Shown in pieces: positions 36,892 to 45,610 of a stretch of DNA of 64,000 bases. Source of the DNA: a virus. The stretch lies in the IMG/VR virus record IMGVR_UViG_3300020579_000011, positions 1-64,000 of that record, one strand, 5' to 3'. The position numbers and the translations under genes are program-made. The number at the start of each line of letters is the position of its first letter. Within the stretch, counting starts at the first letter, position 1. Under the pieces are notes generated by a model, which was given only the letters and a program-made list of their open reading frames with translations, was not told the origin of the DNA and did no database searches.

Positions 36892-38238
36892 TCAATATCG
36901 ATTAGCGGGAGCGTCCTTGAAACCTTTGACAAGTTTTCCGTCCAAGAGATAGGCCATCCCAGCTATCCACATGGAATCGCTGGTTTTTACCCAATCCACT
37001 TGCTCGCGTCGTGGCCGTTGTCCCTGCGTCACATTGATAGGAACTACCTTTTTCTCGCCGTTTGGCTGCGCACCTGCCGCTGGCTTTGGTTTCGTTCCGA
37101 TGTTCGGGTAGATTTCATTGCGGTGTAGGCGGAACTGCTCTGGCAGTCGCTCAATAAACGCTCTGTGGATGTAGTCCGCTGTCTTTACTGAGTCACCCTT
37201 TGCGCGGATCGAGCGCACATTGTTCAAGTACGCTTTGTCGTTCGCCAACACTTTCCAAACTCGCGCGATCAGCCCATTTCGGAAATGGTTCATGCCCTCT
37301 TTCTTGAGGCCCAAGTCCTTTTGTAGAGGATTGATGAGTTTGTCTAGTTCGGGATTGTTGGCCCGGTTTACATCTGTCTCTACGCGCGTCTGAAATTCTG
37401 TTTTCTTCTGGTTCTCGAATTCCTCGCGGTCTTTGGCGAGCTTTTCCGCTTCCGGGTTCTTGGTTGTTGCGCTCTTGCCGATATTGTCGGCCTTCTCTTT
37501 TATGTCGCCGAGCCATCCCTTGATCTTGCCAAGCAAATCATAGCTTTCTTGGCCTTTACCTTCTTTCACGAGTGCGAGGAGATTATCCACAGTGCGCACG
37601 AGGCCCGATTGTTCGAGCCGGGCAGAAAAGTGAGGCAGAATGGCTTCGTCGAAATGCTCGATGTTCTTGTCGCGGAGAACGTCCAGAGAGTTGCGCGTGG
37701 AGCGAATCAATCCTTGGGGATTCTGCGGGTCGTAAAGCTGCTCAATGAGAGCCTTGTCCCCGTTTGCGAATTGCTGGATTTCGTTGCGGTAGTCCTGAAC
37801 TTCGGTTTGAAGCTCCGTGATGCCCTGCTCGCCGCCAAGAGATTCGATTGTCGCTCGCATGTTGCGAATGGCGGATATAGCTTCGCCTGGAGTCTTTGCT
37901 TCTGGGAACTCCTTCATCACAGCTTGATTGCGGAAGTAGGATTCAGCCCACTTTTTGGCTGCTTGAGGATTGGTCTTTTTCAGTTCGGCGATTTCGGCGC
38001 GTGTCTTGGCGTCGATTTTCCGTCCATCGGTTTCGATGTCGGATAAATCGGGTTCGGTCTTTTCGCCACCACCCGCAGCATCAGTCGCAGCCGCTGCATC
38101 GGCATCCGCTTGCGACGTCTCCGCAGCATCCGCGCCACCTGCCGCAGCAGCATCGTCAACAATGGTTTCATCCGCTGGAGCATCTGCTACCGCCGCACCG
38201 CCATCGCCTACTCCCGGTATGATTTCTTCGCCTGGCAT
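36892..38238 (-). CDS. Scaffold-like head assembly protein (448 aa)
   Basis: Starts with about 75 residues of very acidic, Ala-rich low complexity (ADETIVDDAAAAGGADAAET), then a long helical, charged middle (residues 85-320, e.g. ITELQTEVQDYRNEIQQFAN and AEKLAKDREEFENQKKTEFQ) and a basic Pro/Lys tail. This acidic, coiled-coil profile between portal and capsid genes is the classic scaffold profile. The ATG is preceded by TTCGGGGAGG. No protease is fused to it or seen nearby. Confidence 0.7.
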   Translation of the reverse strand: MPGEEIIPGVGDGGAAVADAPADETIVDDAAAAGGADAAETSQADADAAAATDAAGGGEKTEPDLSDIETDGRKIDAKTRAEIAELKKTNPQAAKKWAESYFRNQAVMKEFPEAKTPGEAISAIRNMRATIESLGGEQGITELQTEVQDYRNEIQQFANGDKALIEQLYDPQNPQGLIRSTRNSLDVLRDKNIEHFDEAILPHFSARLEQSGLVRTVDNLLALVKEGKGQESYDLLGKIKGWLGDIKEKADNIGKSATTKNPEAEKLAKDREEFENQKKTEFQTRVETDVNRANNPELDKLINPLQKDLGLKKEGMNHFRNGLIARVWKVLANDKAYLNNVRSIRAKGDSVKTADYIHRAFIERLPEQFRLHRNEIYPNIGTKPKPAAGAQPNGEKKVVPINVTQGQRPRREQVDWVKTSDSMWIAGMAYLLDGKLVKGFKDAPANRY

Positions 38239-38267
38239 GTTGCCTCCCCGAATTTAGCCTGTACCCG

Positions 38268-38393
38268 TCAGGCTGCCCGAAAACAACTTCGACAAAGTAT
38301 CCATCCAGATTTCAACTTGGCCCATCCCTTACGCACGGGGTTTGCTTTACCTCGTCGCTTGCCGCAAATACAACAAATCCATTTGACTTTCAC
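38268..38393 (-). CDS. 41-aa zinc-ribbon microprotein between portal and scaffold
   Basis: GTG at 38393 overlaps the portal TGA as GTGA, as in other genes here. The peptide has two CxxC-type knuckles, ICCICGKRRGK and ILCRSCFRAA, about 23 residues apart, with many Lys/Arg and Trp between. This is a complete mini zinc ribbon with a basic nucleic-acid-binding look. Likely real because of the overlap, the spaced Cys pairs and the otherwise unexplained 150-bp gap. Function unknown. Confidence 0.55.
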   Translation of the reverse strand: MKVKWICCICGKRRGKANPVRKGWAKLKSGWILCRSCFRAA

Positions 38394-40900
38394 TGCGCTG
38401 CTCCGACTGGCTGTTTCTGCTTCGCTGCCAATTCCTTTTCTTTGTTCGCTTGGTCCGTAGCCTGCTTTTCCATTAATTCTTCGGGATTCAGTTTTAATCC
38501 AGCTTGCGCGGCCATCTCCACTTGTCCACCCGGAGGCAAATCTTTGAAATTTATTGACTCGCTTGGCGGCTTCTTTGCACCTCCGCCCTGTTTCGCCGCG
38601 AGCGCTTGGTCGTGTTCCCCCATGTGCAGCACTACGTTATCAAAAAATGGCCGATTATTCTTCTTTAGCTTTCGACCTTCGGGCGACATTAGGAATTTCC
38701 GGCAACAGAAGGATTCGCTGGCATGGTCTTCCCATGGCTCGACCGGGATACTTGACACCTCTGGAGGTAGTTGCTGAGCCTCTGCGTGCGCTTGGTCGAA
38801 GTGCGCTGGATCGACTCCTTTGGCAATCGCGTTGGTCGCCGTCTCAGTAGCTTGAGCTATCTGCGGATTCGGAATGGCGGGCGTTGTGGTAAGGATTTCC
38901 AGTTCGCCGAGTTGCTTATTGAATGCAGCCACTTCCATAAAGTACAGGTCAGTCAGCCCTTTCATTTCCTGCAAGAATTCTAGGTTTGCAGGATTGAATA
39001 GTTCTTCCAACATCTGCGGATTCTTTTGTGCGCCTTCGAGCAACTCATCTAGTTTCGATTCCTTGTCAGCGTGAGTCTCGGGGAAGCTCGTATCCGCTTC
39101 CGGGAAGCACAGAATGTTGCCTTTGAGGTCGTTGACTTCAAGACGGATAACCTCGCCACCTGGAATCTTCTCGTTGATGCTATTGTCGCGGCACTTGGCT
39201 CCCCAGCGTACAAGTTGGCGCATGGAACAGGCTTCGGCATCCTGCATCGAGTGCCACGTTGGAGCGAGACGACCTAACGCTTGGTCACGCTGAATCTTTT
39301 TGCCGGTTGCCGTAGGGTTGTCGCCTTCTTCGGCTCCAGCGAGCGCGGGATAGGCTCCAGACAGCAATTGCGAGATCGGCCCAATATATTCCTTAACGAA
39401 TTCTGGTAGAGAAGCGTTTACGTTGATGGCGGGCTCGACGAATACAAGTTGATCAGCGGTCATGCCTGGCTGCGGCTTGAACGCTCCAACATCAACGTAA
39501 ACGCTTCTCTGGGCGCGGATCGCGTCCACATCGAACGCTTTGTTGTGCATCCATTTCTTTGGCACTGTCCGGATGAATGTGTCGTTCATCAAGTCGAGCC
39601 AGTTATTGACTCGCTTCTGAATCGGCATCATTGATGTGCCGAGGGCGTTCCTGTTCTGGCCGTCGCCTGAGAATGCCTGGCCTAGCGCCCAGCAATGGTC
39701 CATGCCTTCATTACGGGCGTAGCAGAACACTTCACCGGCGTAGACCGCAAGAACGCCATCAGGAAACTTTTGGACTAACGAGGCACGCACTCCTGGTTTG
39801 ATTCCGTCATCCATGAATTGCGATGGCCTGTGCCAGCTCATCTGCACGGTTACGTCTTGCGCGATGGAATCCGAAGTGACGTACGTGGACTGCATCCCGA
39901 GTTTTACGTTCTGTCGCGCGAGTTTCGCTATCTCGCCTTCCGTTATTCCTGTCGAGCCTGACCTTATTTTATCGGCTACTTGGACGAATCGGCCCTTGGC
40001 CCGCTGTACGCTGATTTCAGTCTCATACTGCAACGAGTCTACGTCGCATAGGTCATTGGCGCTCATGGGCGACAGTTTCACTTCGAGCTTGCCGTGCGCT
40101 GTCCTTACTTCTTGGCCTCGCGGCTTTCTCTTGGCGACCGGAGCGGCTTGCTCTTCGGCTCCCTGTGGCTCTTCTTCTGCACCTTGTTGTGGCTGCGCGG
40201 AGAGTTGCTGGTCGAGAGGTTGAGCGGCCGCTTGGTCTGGTTGCGCTTCGGGAGGCTCCGTTTCCGGAACGATGTTATCTGGAACATCTTCATCTTCCCA
40301 CCCGAAGCGTTGGCCGTCTTTTATGAATCGTGAGTAGTACAAGAATCGGCCATCGGTGTAGAGATAGCGCGAGGCGTCAGTCTGAATCCGCATCAAGTTA
40401 TTGTTGCGCTCGATTACCTTGATGAATTTCTCGGCGGATTCAGCGGCAGTGATGGCTCCTGCGTTGTCGGCGCTTTGCGGCTCGAAGCGGACGGCAGGCA
40501 CAGCGCGAGTGAGTGTAGCAATCAGGATTTGTGCTTGAGCTGAATAGATGTTCGTTGGCAGGAGAGCGAGATCAAGTTGCATCCCTGCTCCATAGCCTGT
40601 CGATTCTCCGGGGATACGCCATCCGCCACCGCGTTCAGGAATCAAGAACTGGAAGCCGCGGTAGAATAAACTCGCTTCCCACGCGGTAATCACTTCGACT
40701 AGTCTGGCTGGATAGTCCCTGCGAGCCGCTTTCCCGTTGAGGAGTTTTATCGCCGCCAGTTCGTCTTGATTGAGGTCTGCTTCGTAGAGGGATTTCTCAG
40801 GAGAAAATTCTGACCCTGCCAGTTCGCCTAACGCGAATTCTGGCTCTTGCGTGTCTGAACCTGTGAGACCAACTGCTGCTGTTGCCAAAGACCCGCGCAA
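38390..40900 (-). CDS. Portal protein (836 aa)
   Basis: Position between terminase/small genes and scaffold, length near 700-850, and the clip/wing/stem-like order support a portal of short-tailed phages. Visible segments: ARLVEVITAWEASLFYRGFQ near residue 65, QLDLALLPTNIYSAQAQIL near 108, an acidic Gln/Pro insert at about 210-270, then PGMTADQLVFVEPAINVNAS and a stem/crown with ALGRLAPTWHSMQDAEACSM. The C-terminus is Gln/Lys-rich helix. Twelve copies would form the DNA gate at one capsid vertex. The start is a TTG at 40900 with a copy of AATCGGGTA directly before it; no ATG is available. Confidence 0.75.
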   Translation of the reverse strand: MRGSLATAAVGLTGSDTQEPEFALGELAGSEFSPEKSLYEADLNQDELAAIKLLNGKAARRDYPARLVEVITAWEASLFYRGFQFLIPERGGGWRIPGESTGYGAGMQLDLALLPTNIYSAQAQILIATLTRAVPAVRFEPQSADNAGAITAAESAEKFIKVIERNNNLMRIQTDASRYLYTDGRFLYYSRFIKDGQRFGWEDEDVPDNIVPETEPPEAQPDQAAAQPLDQQLSAQPQQGAEEEPQGAEEQAAPVAKRKPRGQEVRTAHGKLEVKLSPMSANDLCDVDSLQYETEISVQRAKGRFVQVADKIRSGSTGITEGEIAKLARQNVKLGMQSTYVTSDSIAQDVTVQMSWHRPSQFMDDGIKPGVRASLVQKFPDGVLAVYAGEVFCYARNEGMDHCWALGQAFSGDGQNRNALGTSMMPIQKRVNNWLDLMNDTFIRTVPKKWMHNKAFDVDAIRAQRSVYVDVGAFKPQPGMTADQLVFVEPAINVNASLPEFVKEYIGPISQLLSGAYPALAGAEEGDNPTATGKKIQRDQALGRLAPTWHSMQDAEACSMRQLVRWGAKCRDNSINEKIPGGEVIRLEVNDLKGNILCFPEADTSFPETHADKESKLDELLEGAQKNPQMLEELFNPANLEFLQEMKGLTDLYFMEVAAFNKQLGELEILTTTPAIPNPQIAQATETATNAIAKGVDPAHFDQAHAEAQQLPPEVSSIPVEPWEDHASESFCCRKFLMSPEGRKLKKNNRPFFDNVVLHMGEHDQALAAKQGGGAKKPPSESINFKDLPPGGQVEMAAQAGLKLNPEELMEKQATDQANKEKELAAKQKQPVGAAQ

Positions 40901-40909
40901 TCTACCCGA

Positions 40910-41182
40910 TTACGTGTTGATGCTAAGTGCACCGCCGCTGATGCCGATGCCGATATCCGGCAAGTTGGCGGATTGTTTGAATCTTATCGTATGCGGAGCC
41001 ACGACCTGAGAAATAGTTGTCGTCACGTTAACGTCAGGTCGCGTTGGAAATACAACCGTAATTTGCCTCCCCACATCCGCGCTCGTCAAAGCATGATTCA
41101 GGATTTCCATGCTCACGATGCCCGCTTCGCGAACTAGTGTTGAAATATAAAGCGGTCCTGCGTTATCTGCTGGTCTAGCCAT
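40910..41182 (-). CDS. Hypothetical structural-module protein (90 aa)
   Basis: Start set at ATG 41182 with AAGG 9 nt upstream; an earlier in-frame start at 41215 is open. Beta-rich (RQITVVFPTRPDVNVTTTIS; APHTIRFKQSANLPD), ending in a Gly/Ile strand. No family recognised. The 140 bases upstream (41183-41322) hold no convincing gene. Confidence 0.5.
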   Translation of the reverse strand: MARPADNAGPLYISTLVREAGIVSMEILNHALTSADVGRQITVVFPTRPDVNVTTTISQVVAPHTIRFKQSANLPDIGIGISGGALSINT

Positions 41183-41322
41183 CTCTAATACCTTCTTCCT
41201 CGCAAAGTCACCCATACAAAAATTCTAGCCATGGCATAAGTCTCGAACACTTCCGCTTGGCAACGCAAAGGGTGAACGACAGCCCATGTCCGGTCGTACT
41301 GCCGATAAAGTCGTAACTTCAT

Positions 41323-41511
41323 TTAACGACGCGCTGATGCAAAAGCTAAGGCCATCCGCGCTTTCTTTCCCACCTTGCCAGATTTGTGCTTGTCCAACTC
41401 GGCCTCTTCGTGGACCGAGTGACCGTGTGCGGTTGCAATTCGCGTAAAGGAACCCTTTGTGCCCGCTTTCTTTTCGCGATTGGCTTCGTGCTGCATCCAC
41501 CTGCTGCTCAT
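41323..41511 (-). CDS. Small basic protein (62 aa)
   Basis: Lys/Arg/His-rich helical peptide; the C-terminal KHKSGKVGKKARMALAFAS resembles the ending of the small DUF6496-like protein encoded 840 bp upstream (RSRMAEAFKKAKS). Chosen over a longer overlapping frame (41225-41530) whose composition looks non-coding. It begins 2 nt after the previous stop. Function unknown. Confidence 0.5.
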   Translation of the reverse strand: MSSRWMQHEANREKKAGTKGSFTRIATAHGHSVHEEAELDKHKSGKVGKKARMALAFASARR

Positions 41512-41513
41512 GT

Positions 41514-42098
41514 TTAACTCCTCGCCCCACTGAAAGCCTTAGCTAGTCTTGAGGGCTTCTGCTTTTCCGTGGTGCCACCTAGAATCTTCTGGGCTTCCCG
41601 CCAAGTAATATTTTCGCCTTCGTGCCCGTCGCAACAGTCGTCCCAATCTACTTCTTGACCTTTGTGATCGGACATTGCGTTACTCGCTTCATCCTGGTCC
41701 TTGGACATTAGCGAACAAATGCCGTCTTCGCCATTCTTGTCAGTCTCGAAATGCTCGCAGGGAGCACCTTGCTTGAATCCTCCACAATTTGTTCCGGTAG
41801 GCGACTTCGCCCATTCGAGTCCTGTCTGGTCTGCTGCATCGGCTCCGAGCGTTGTGACGTTGTAGATTACTTGGTCGTCGTCCACGACCAAAGGAGTTCC
41901 GCCACGTTGATAGCAGCAAACCGGAGTATATACTTCACCTGCCTTTTTAACTCTGTCTATGACGATCTTCGGGCCATGTATCTGACAGCGCTTTTGGTTG
42001 AGGTATAGAAACGGGCATACGAAACAAGACTTCGGCTGGTTGCCAGTATCCGTACCGCCGACGAATGCCAGTGCCCATCTCTGTACGCCTTCGCTCAT
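41514..42098 (-). CDS. Cys-rich hypothetical protein (194 aa)
   Basis: Many Cys residues in likely metal-binding spacing: SCFVCPFLYLNQKRCQIHG near residue 24, PVCCYQRGG near 58, NCGGFKQGAPCEHFE near 105 and DDCCDGHEGE near 152. The C-terminus ends LAKAFSGARS, like neighbouring small proteins. The pattern suggests one or more structural metal sites, possibly Fe-S or zinc. No known family. Confidence 0.6.
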   Translation of the reverse strand: MSEGVQRWALAFVGGTDTGNQPKSCFVCPFLYLNQKRCQIHGPKIVIDRVKKAGEVYTPVCCYQRGGTPLVVDDDQVIYNVTTLGADAADQTGLEWAKSPTGTNCGGFKQGAPCEHFETDKNGEDGICSLMSKDQDEASNAMSDHKGQEVDWDDCCDGHEGENITWREAQKILGGTTEKQKPSRLAKAFSGARS

Positions 42099-42103
42099 GT
42101 CGC

Positions 42104-42352
42104 CTATACGCGCTGCTCAAGTGGAATGCCGCATAATGTAACCTTATAACGCGAGCCTACGCCACGTCCAAGACCATCATTCGGTGCATTCTTCATCCAC
42201 TCAGTATCCCCGCGCACAACGCTAAGGACGGTGATGCTTTCACCGATTAATCGAGCTGCGGTCTCAGGATGGCACTCGAATGCTTTTATGCGTACCCCCA
42301 ATCGACCAAGTGCTGCGACTGACTCACGAATAATCTTTTCTGTTTCGGTCAT
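42104..42352 (-). CDS. Hypothetical protein (82 aa)
   Basis: N-terminal amphipathic helix (TEKIIRESVAALGRLGVRI), then a mixed alpha/beta body ending TLCGIPLEQRV. The ATG overlaps the stop of the next upstream gene (ATGA). Not recognised. Confidence 0.55.
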   Translation of the reverse strand: MTETEKIIRESVAALGRLGVRIKAFECHPETAARLIGESITVLSVVRGDTEWMKNAPNDGLGRGVGSRYKVTLCGIPLEQRV

Positions 42353-42534
42353 GATTTCGCTTTCTTGAAAGCCTCGGCCATCCTCGACCGCTTCTCTGGA
42401 ATGTCGTGTCCTTCCTTGCGCAAGTACGAAAGTAGAATCGCCTTGGCCTGTTTCGGATTCTTGACAATCTTGCCGCTGCCCCCAGAGTGGAGCTTGTGCG
42501 CGCGGAACAGCGGCATGATTTCTTTTGCTGGCAT
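42349..42534 (-). CDS. DUF6496-like small protein (61 aa)
   Basis: Pattern FRAHKLHSGGSGKIVKNPKQ followed by AKAILLSYLRKEG matches small phage proteins of the DUF6496 type (xxGKLHSGS...KNxKQAxAIALSE). Their role is unknown, but they commonly sit in late modules next to terminase and portal genes, as here. Ends with basic helix SRMAEAFKKAKS. Confidence 0.6.
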   Translation of the reverse strand: MPAKEIMPLFRAHKLHSGGSGKIVKNPKQAKAILLSYLRKEGHDIPEKRSRMAEAFKKAKS

Positions 42535-42975
42535 CTAGCCCATGCCCGGAATCGGTGACGACATCTTACCCTCTTCGACGCCTTCTTCTTCCGGTGACTC
42601 GCTCCGTTCGTGCTCGTTCAACCCAAGTGCGAGGCCCATGTGGGCATGCGCTGCACGGTGAGTCGGATGCTTCGAATGATGCGTGAATCCCATTCCGTCT
42701 TCTTTACCTTGTCGGTGTTCGCCGTGGTGTGTCGTTACGTGGTGTGTCTCGCCGTCGTGCTCGTGATGCATCTCAACGGCGGGTCCATGCTCTTGCACGA
42801 CGTCTCGGATATCTTCGGGCGACTCATCCTTCATCTCGGCGTCCGGGTCTGGCTGGTGTCCTGCGGGCCTACTTTTGGGATCGACAACTTTGGTCTGGTG
42901 TTGCTGGAAGGATTCGTCTTGTCTGCGTGCGTGCGAGAAACTGTGAGCTGGTCGTCCTTGCGAGTCTCTTGGCAT
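42535..42975 (-). CDS. His-rich hypothetical protein (146 aa)
   Basis: Start at ATG 42975 is fixed by AAGGAGAATTAAA just upstream; longer in-frame extension lacks a ribosome site. Very rich in His and acidic residues: AVEMHHEHDGETHHVTTHHG and HHSKHPTHRAAHAHMG. Such tracts bind divalent metals, but no fold is recognisable. A copy of AATCGGGTGAAG lies at 42997-43006, upstream of the start. Confidence 0.6.
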   Translation of the reverse strand: MPRDSQGRPAHSFSHARRQDESFQQHQTKVVDPKSRPAGHQPDPDAEMKDESPEDIRDVVQEHGPAVEMHHEHDGETHHVTTHHGEHRQGKEDGMGFTHHSKHPTHRAAHAHMGLALGLNEHERSESPEEEGVEEGKMSSPIPGMG

Positions 42976-42976
42976 T

Positions 42977-43360
42977 TTAATTCTCCTTTTTCGCTTCACC
43001 CGATTCTTGCACTTTGACGCTGGCGAGCTGCTTGGCCATCCAACGTTTCCCTGCGTCGCTTCGTAGCCATTCATCTTTCTGCACAACGCGCTGAAACGGT
43101 GTCCCGGAAAAGATAGGTGGCGCGTCTGGGTCAACAGGAGCTTTTGGTTCTTCTGGTGGCTCCGCGACCGTGGACGGTAGGCCCAAGCGCAATGTTAGTC
43201 TTTCTACGGAGTCTTGCAAGCGTTTGTTTTCGGCTAGGACGCGAAGGAGTTCGGCGGCGTGCAGGGCGCGTTCGTCTGTGATTTGCTGGCGCAAGTGCTC
43301 AATCAGGATTTTTGTGGACTGGAACAGGAGCCACCTTCCTTTTTGCCAGTTCTGAGGCAA
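42977..43360 (-). CDS. Coiled-coil hypothetical protein, start uncertain
   Basis: The reading frame is open from a TTG at 43360, but the first 18 codons overlap another gene; the real start may lie near 43300. The body has a clear coiled coil (EHLRQQITDERALHAAELLR; NKRLQDSVERLTLRLG) followed by a Pro/acidic linker and a short C-terminal helix. Not recognised. Confidence 0.5.
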   Translation of the reverse strand: MPQNWQKGRWLLFQSTKILIEHLRQQITDERALHAAELLRVLAENKRLQDSVERLTLRLGLPSTVAEPPEEPKAPVDPDAPPIFSGTPFQRVVQKDEWLRSDAGKRWMAKQLASVKVQESGEAKKEN

Positions 43361-43472
43361 TCTCGCGTTTCACCTTGCGCGTGGCCTTAGGATAATTGGC
43401 CTGCATGAACATCTTCGCGCCAACTCGCTTGAGAGCGCGGACTTGCTGGCGGGTTAGGAGTTGCTCGCTCAT
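43299..43472 (-). CDS. Small basic protein after TerL (57 aa)
   Basis: ATG at 43472 overlaps the TerL TGA (ATGA). The peptide is basic and helical (LTRQQVRALKRVGAKMFMQA; ATRKVKREIASELAKRKVA), the kind of DNA-binding small protein often found by terminase genes. Function unknown. Confidence 0.5.
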   Translation of the reverse strand: MSEQLLTRQQVRALKRVGAKMFMQANYPKATRKVKREIASELAKRKVAPVPVHKNPD

Positions 43473-45061
43473 TTACTCGGTTGGCGAAGTTTTGCAGCCC
43501 ATGTAGGTAGTGATGGCGGCTTTGGTCCTTGCCGTTCTTTGCGTTGCTGCTCGTTATACACTTTGTAGCCTGCCATGAACTTTGACATGGGTTCCTTGAT
43601 GGCGTCAAGACGTGCTCTCAATTTCACAGATTCTGGTACATCTGCCTCATCCAAAAGTGCGCCTGCTATGGCGTAGCGTGCTGAGTCGCCCATGTCGTCA
43701 GCTAGGCTCATACCCTTTGGCTTGACCACATCTTCGATTGAGGTAGCCGTGCCGTCGCCACGGACGAGAAGCGGAATGGATTCAATCAGCACAGGGCAAT
43801 CGGTCGTGATAAACCAATCGTCCGTATCCAGTAAGTCGTACATCTTCTGCCAGCCGGCGACTCGATCTGTATTCGAGCGCGTTGGACGCGGCAAACCGGC
43901 AGCGGCAAGAATATCGCCAACTTCATCGGCAATCGTGAAGTCACCCTGCGTCTTTATGAAACGCTCCCATGAGAAGTGAATCTGTTCAATGTTCATCGCC
44001 AACTTTTGTGCGCGCAGTCCGCCAACCATGGCAATCAGCGCCTCAGCCTGTTCCTTTGGTGTGTTCTTGTGGAGGTAGAGTTCGCCGATGGTTACGTTGA
44101 CCGTGCGAAGAGTTGGCTGACCGTGTTCGTTGAGCCTTGCTGAATCTTTGTAAAGCGCCTTCGTGAAAACCGTGATGCAGGCATAGTGACCGAATCCGTA
44201 GTCCCATCCAATCCAAGTCGGCTGCCATTCTTGGAAAATTAGTTCTTCTTTGAATTTGATGTGCCTCGAAGCGTCCCAATTCTCGAAGTATTGGCCGGAG
44301 ACCGTATCTAGTCGTCCTTCAAAGATGATCCCACGTTTCGGTGAGGCTTTGAGAGTCTGGATATATTCGCGGTTGTTGGCGTAGGTAGGATTATCGAGAA
44401 CTGTCGAGTGGAAATATTCGTAATCGGCAGCGTTGTACATTTCCGGGTCCATGCCGATGAACGGCTTCTTGTCCACCCAAAGTTTCTTGATCCAGCCCCA
44501 GCCTATGCCCATGGGATTCGTTACGCCAACCATGCACGGACGCGAGCCAGGAATCGGACAGCGATTGCGGCCACACAGGGCGTCCCAAACAGCAAAACTG
44601 AACTCGCCTAACTCTTCAAAACCGATGAATACGTATTCTGTCGAGAGGAATTTGCCTACATCTGCGTCACGCTCGCAGGCCGAAAGATAAAGTTTCGATT
44701 GTGCTCCTGTCTTTGGATCTGGATGGTGGTAAAGAATATGGTCCGTATGGTTATAGGTGTCGTAGGCTTCCCGTGGAATGACAGCGAGGAGTTTATCAAC
44801 TACTGTGCGCTTCAGGTCAGGGATCGTCTTGCGAAGGATGAGACTGTTTGAGCCGGGATACTCTAGCCCATGGATGAATGCTTCCCAGAGCATAGCCAAA
44901 CTTTTGCCGCTACCATAGCCACCGACCTCAAGTCGATAGCGTGCGCCTGATTTGTGGAAATCTTCTTGAGGAGCTGTCTCGCGGCCAGGTTGCTTGGGCC
45001 ATGGTCTGTAGTGGTCAGAGATGCGGAACTGTGGTGGGCCGGTTTGAGCTGCTGCTGGCAC
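43469..45061 (-). CDS. terL: Terminase large subunit (530 aa)
   Basis: Packaging motor ATPase plus nuclease. Walker A is VGGYGSGKSLAML near residue 47; Walker B with catalytic Glu is EYVFIGFEELGEFS near residue 140. The nuclease domain starts at PTWIGWDYGFGHYACITVF near residue 290, where the first Asp is a metal ligand, and a later acidic site is LADDMGDSARYAIAGALLDE near 475. It pumps DNA into the procapsid through the portal and cuts the concatemer. GTG start. Follows the RHH gene and TerS, as is usual. Confidence 0.9.
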   Translation of the reverse strand: MPAAAQTGPPQFRISDHYRPWPKQPGRETAPQEDFHKSGARYRLEVGGYGSGKSLAMLWEAFIHGLEYPGSNSLILRKTIPDLKRTVVDKLLAVIPREAYDTYNHTDHILYHHPDPKTGAQSKLYLSACERDADVGKFLSTEYVFIGFEELGEFSFAVWDALCGRNRCPIPGSRPCMVGVTNPMGIGWGWIKKLWVDKKPFIGMDPEMYNAADYEYFHSTVLDNPTYANNREYIQTLKASPKRGIIFEGRLDTVSGQYFENWDASRHIKFKEELIFQEWQPTWIGWDYGFGHYACITVFTKALYKDSARLNEHGQPTLRTVNVTIGELYLHKNTPKEQAEALIAMVGGLRAQKLAMNIEQIHFSWERFIKTQGDFTIADEVGDILAAAGLPRPTRSNTDRVAGWQKMYDLLDTDDWFITTDCPVLIESIPLLVRGDGTATSIEDVVKPKGMSLADDMGDSARYAIAGALLDEADVPESVKLRARLDAIKEPMSKFMAGYKVYNEQQRKERQGPKPPSLPTWAAKLRQPSK

Positions 45062-45074
45062 GCCAGCGAGTGTA

Positions 45075-45548
45075 TCACTTTCGCTTGAACCTTTGTTTCT
45101 TGGTAGGGATTTCTCCTAGAGCGATACCAGCAACCTCGCGTCTCTTCGTGCAAGATGGGCACGGGCATGTAAGCCAGTTAGATTCGGCTGTGTGCTTTAC
45201 TGGCGCGACATCTCCATCTGTTGCTCTATCTCGTCCAACAGGAACGGGAACACCCGAAAAAACCAAGCCTGTTTCTGGGCTTCTTCCCAATTCCTTCTGC
45301 GTTGGAGTAGCATTTCCTCGGCTTCGTTTATCGATCCGAGTGCGCCGTCCATCCAAAAGAACCTCTGTAGTCCCAAGGGCGTCTTGATTTGCACTATCTT
45401 CACGACTTACTCCGTTTCCAGGCTGGTTGCACGAGCGCCGCACCCACTCTGAAATTGAAAGGCCGCGAAGATTTGCTCGTCGTTGCCAATCTTCAAGGTC
45501 CGACGACTCCACGCGAACCGTCAATGATACTTTAGGTGTATGCGTCAT
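45075..45548 (-). CDS. Ribbon-helix-helix-like N-terminus with C-terminal zinc knuckle (157 aa)
   Basis: N-terminal VSLTVRVESSDLEDWQRRAN and LRGLSISEWVRRSCN form a strand plus two helices typical of RHH regulators. The tail has CPCPSCTKRREV, a likely zinc knuckle. The region between (residues about 55-130) has unusual composition and overlaps a second possible frame (45197-45403). Start ATG 45548 chosen; a TTG 15 nt earlier is open. It may bind DNA and act beside TerS. Confidence 0.5.
   Translation of the reverse strand: MTHTPKVSLTVRVESSDLEDWQRRANLRGLSISEWVRRSCNQPGNGVSREDSANQDALGTTEVLLDGRRTRIDKRSRGNATPTQKELGRSPETGLVFSGVPVPVGRDRATDGDVAPVKHTAESNWLTCPCPSCTKRREVAGIALGEIPTKKQRFKRK
45197..45403 (-). 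CDS. Alternative overlapping small ORF (68 aa)
   Basis: A GTG at 45403 has GGAG 6 nt upstream, and the peptide looks protein-like (LGSINEAEEMLLQRRRNWEE; FFRVFPFLLDEIEQQMEMSR). It lies fully inside the RHH/zinc-knuckle gene in another frame. Either the longer gene is real in this stretch or this one is; overlapping use of both is possible but not shown. Confidence 0.3.
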   Translation of the reverse strand: MKIVQIKTPLGLQRFFWMDGALGSINEAEEMLLQRRRNWEEAQKQAWFFRVFPFLLDEIEQQMEMSRQ

Positions 45549-45610
45549 GCGTACGTAAGACAATACAGTGAATACCTTAAAATGTGCAAGTCAAATGTAA
45601 GACTAATGCC

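Noticed and set aside
41225-41530. 101-aa minus-strand frame
   Set aside because: Overlaps the 62-aa Lys-rich gene in another frame; Gly/Arg/Ser composition looks non-coding.
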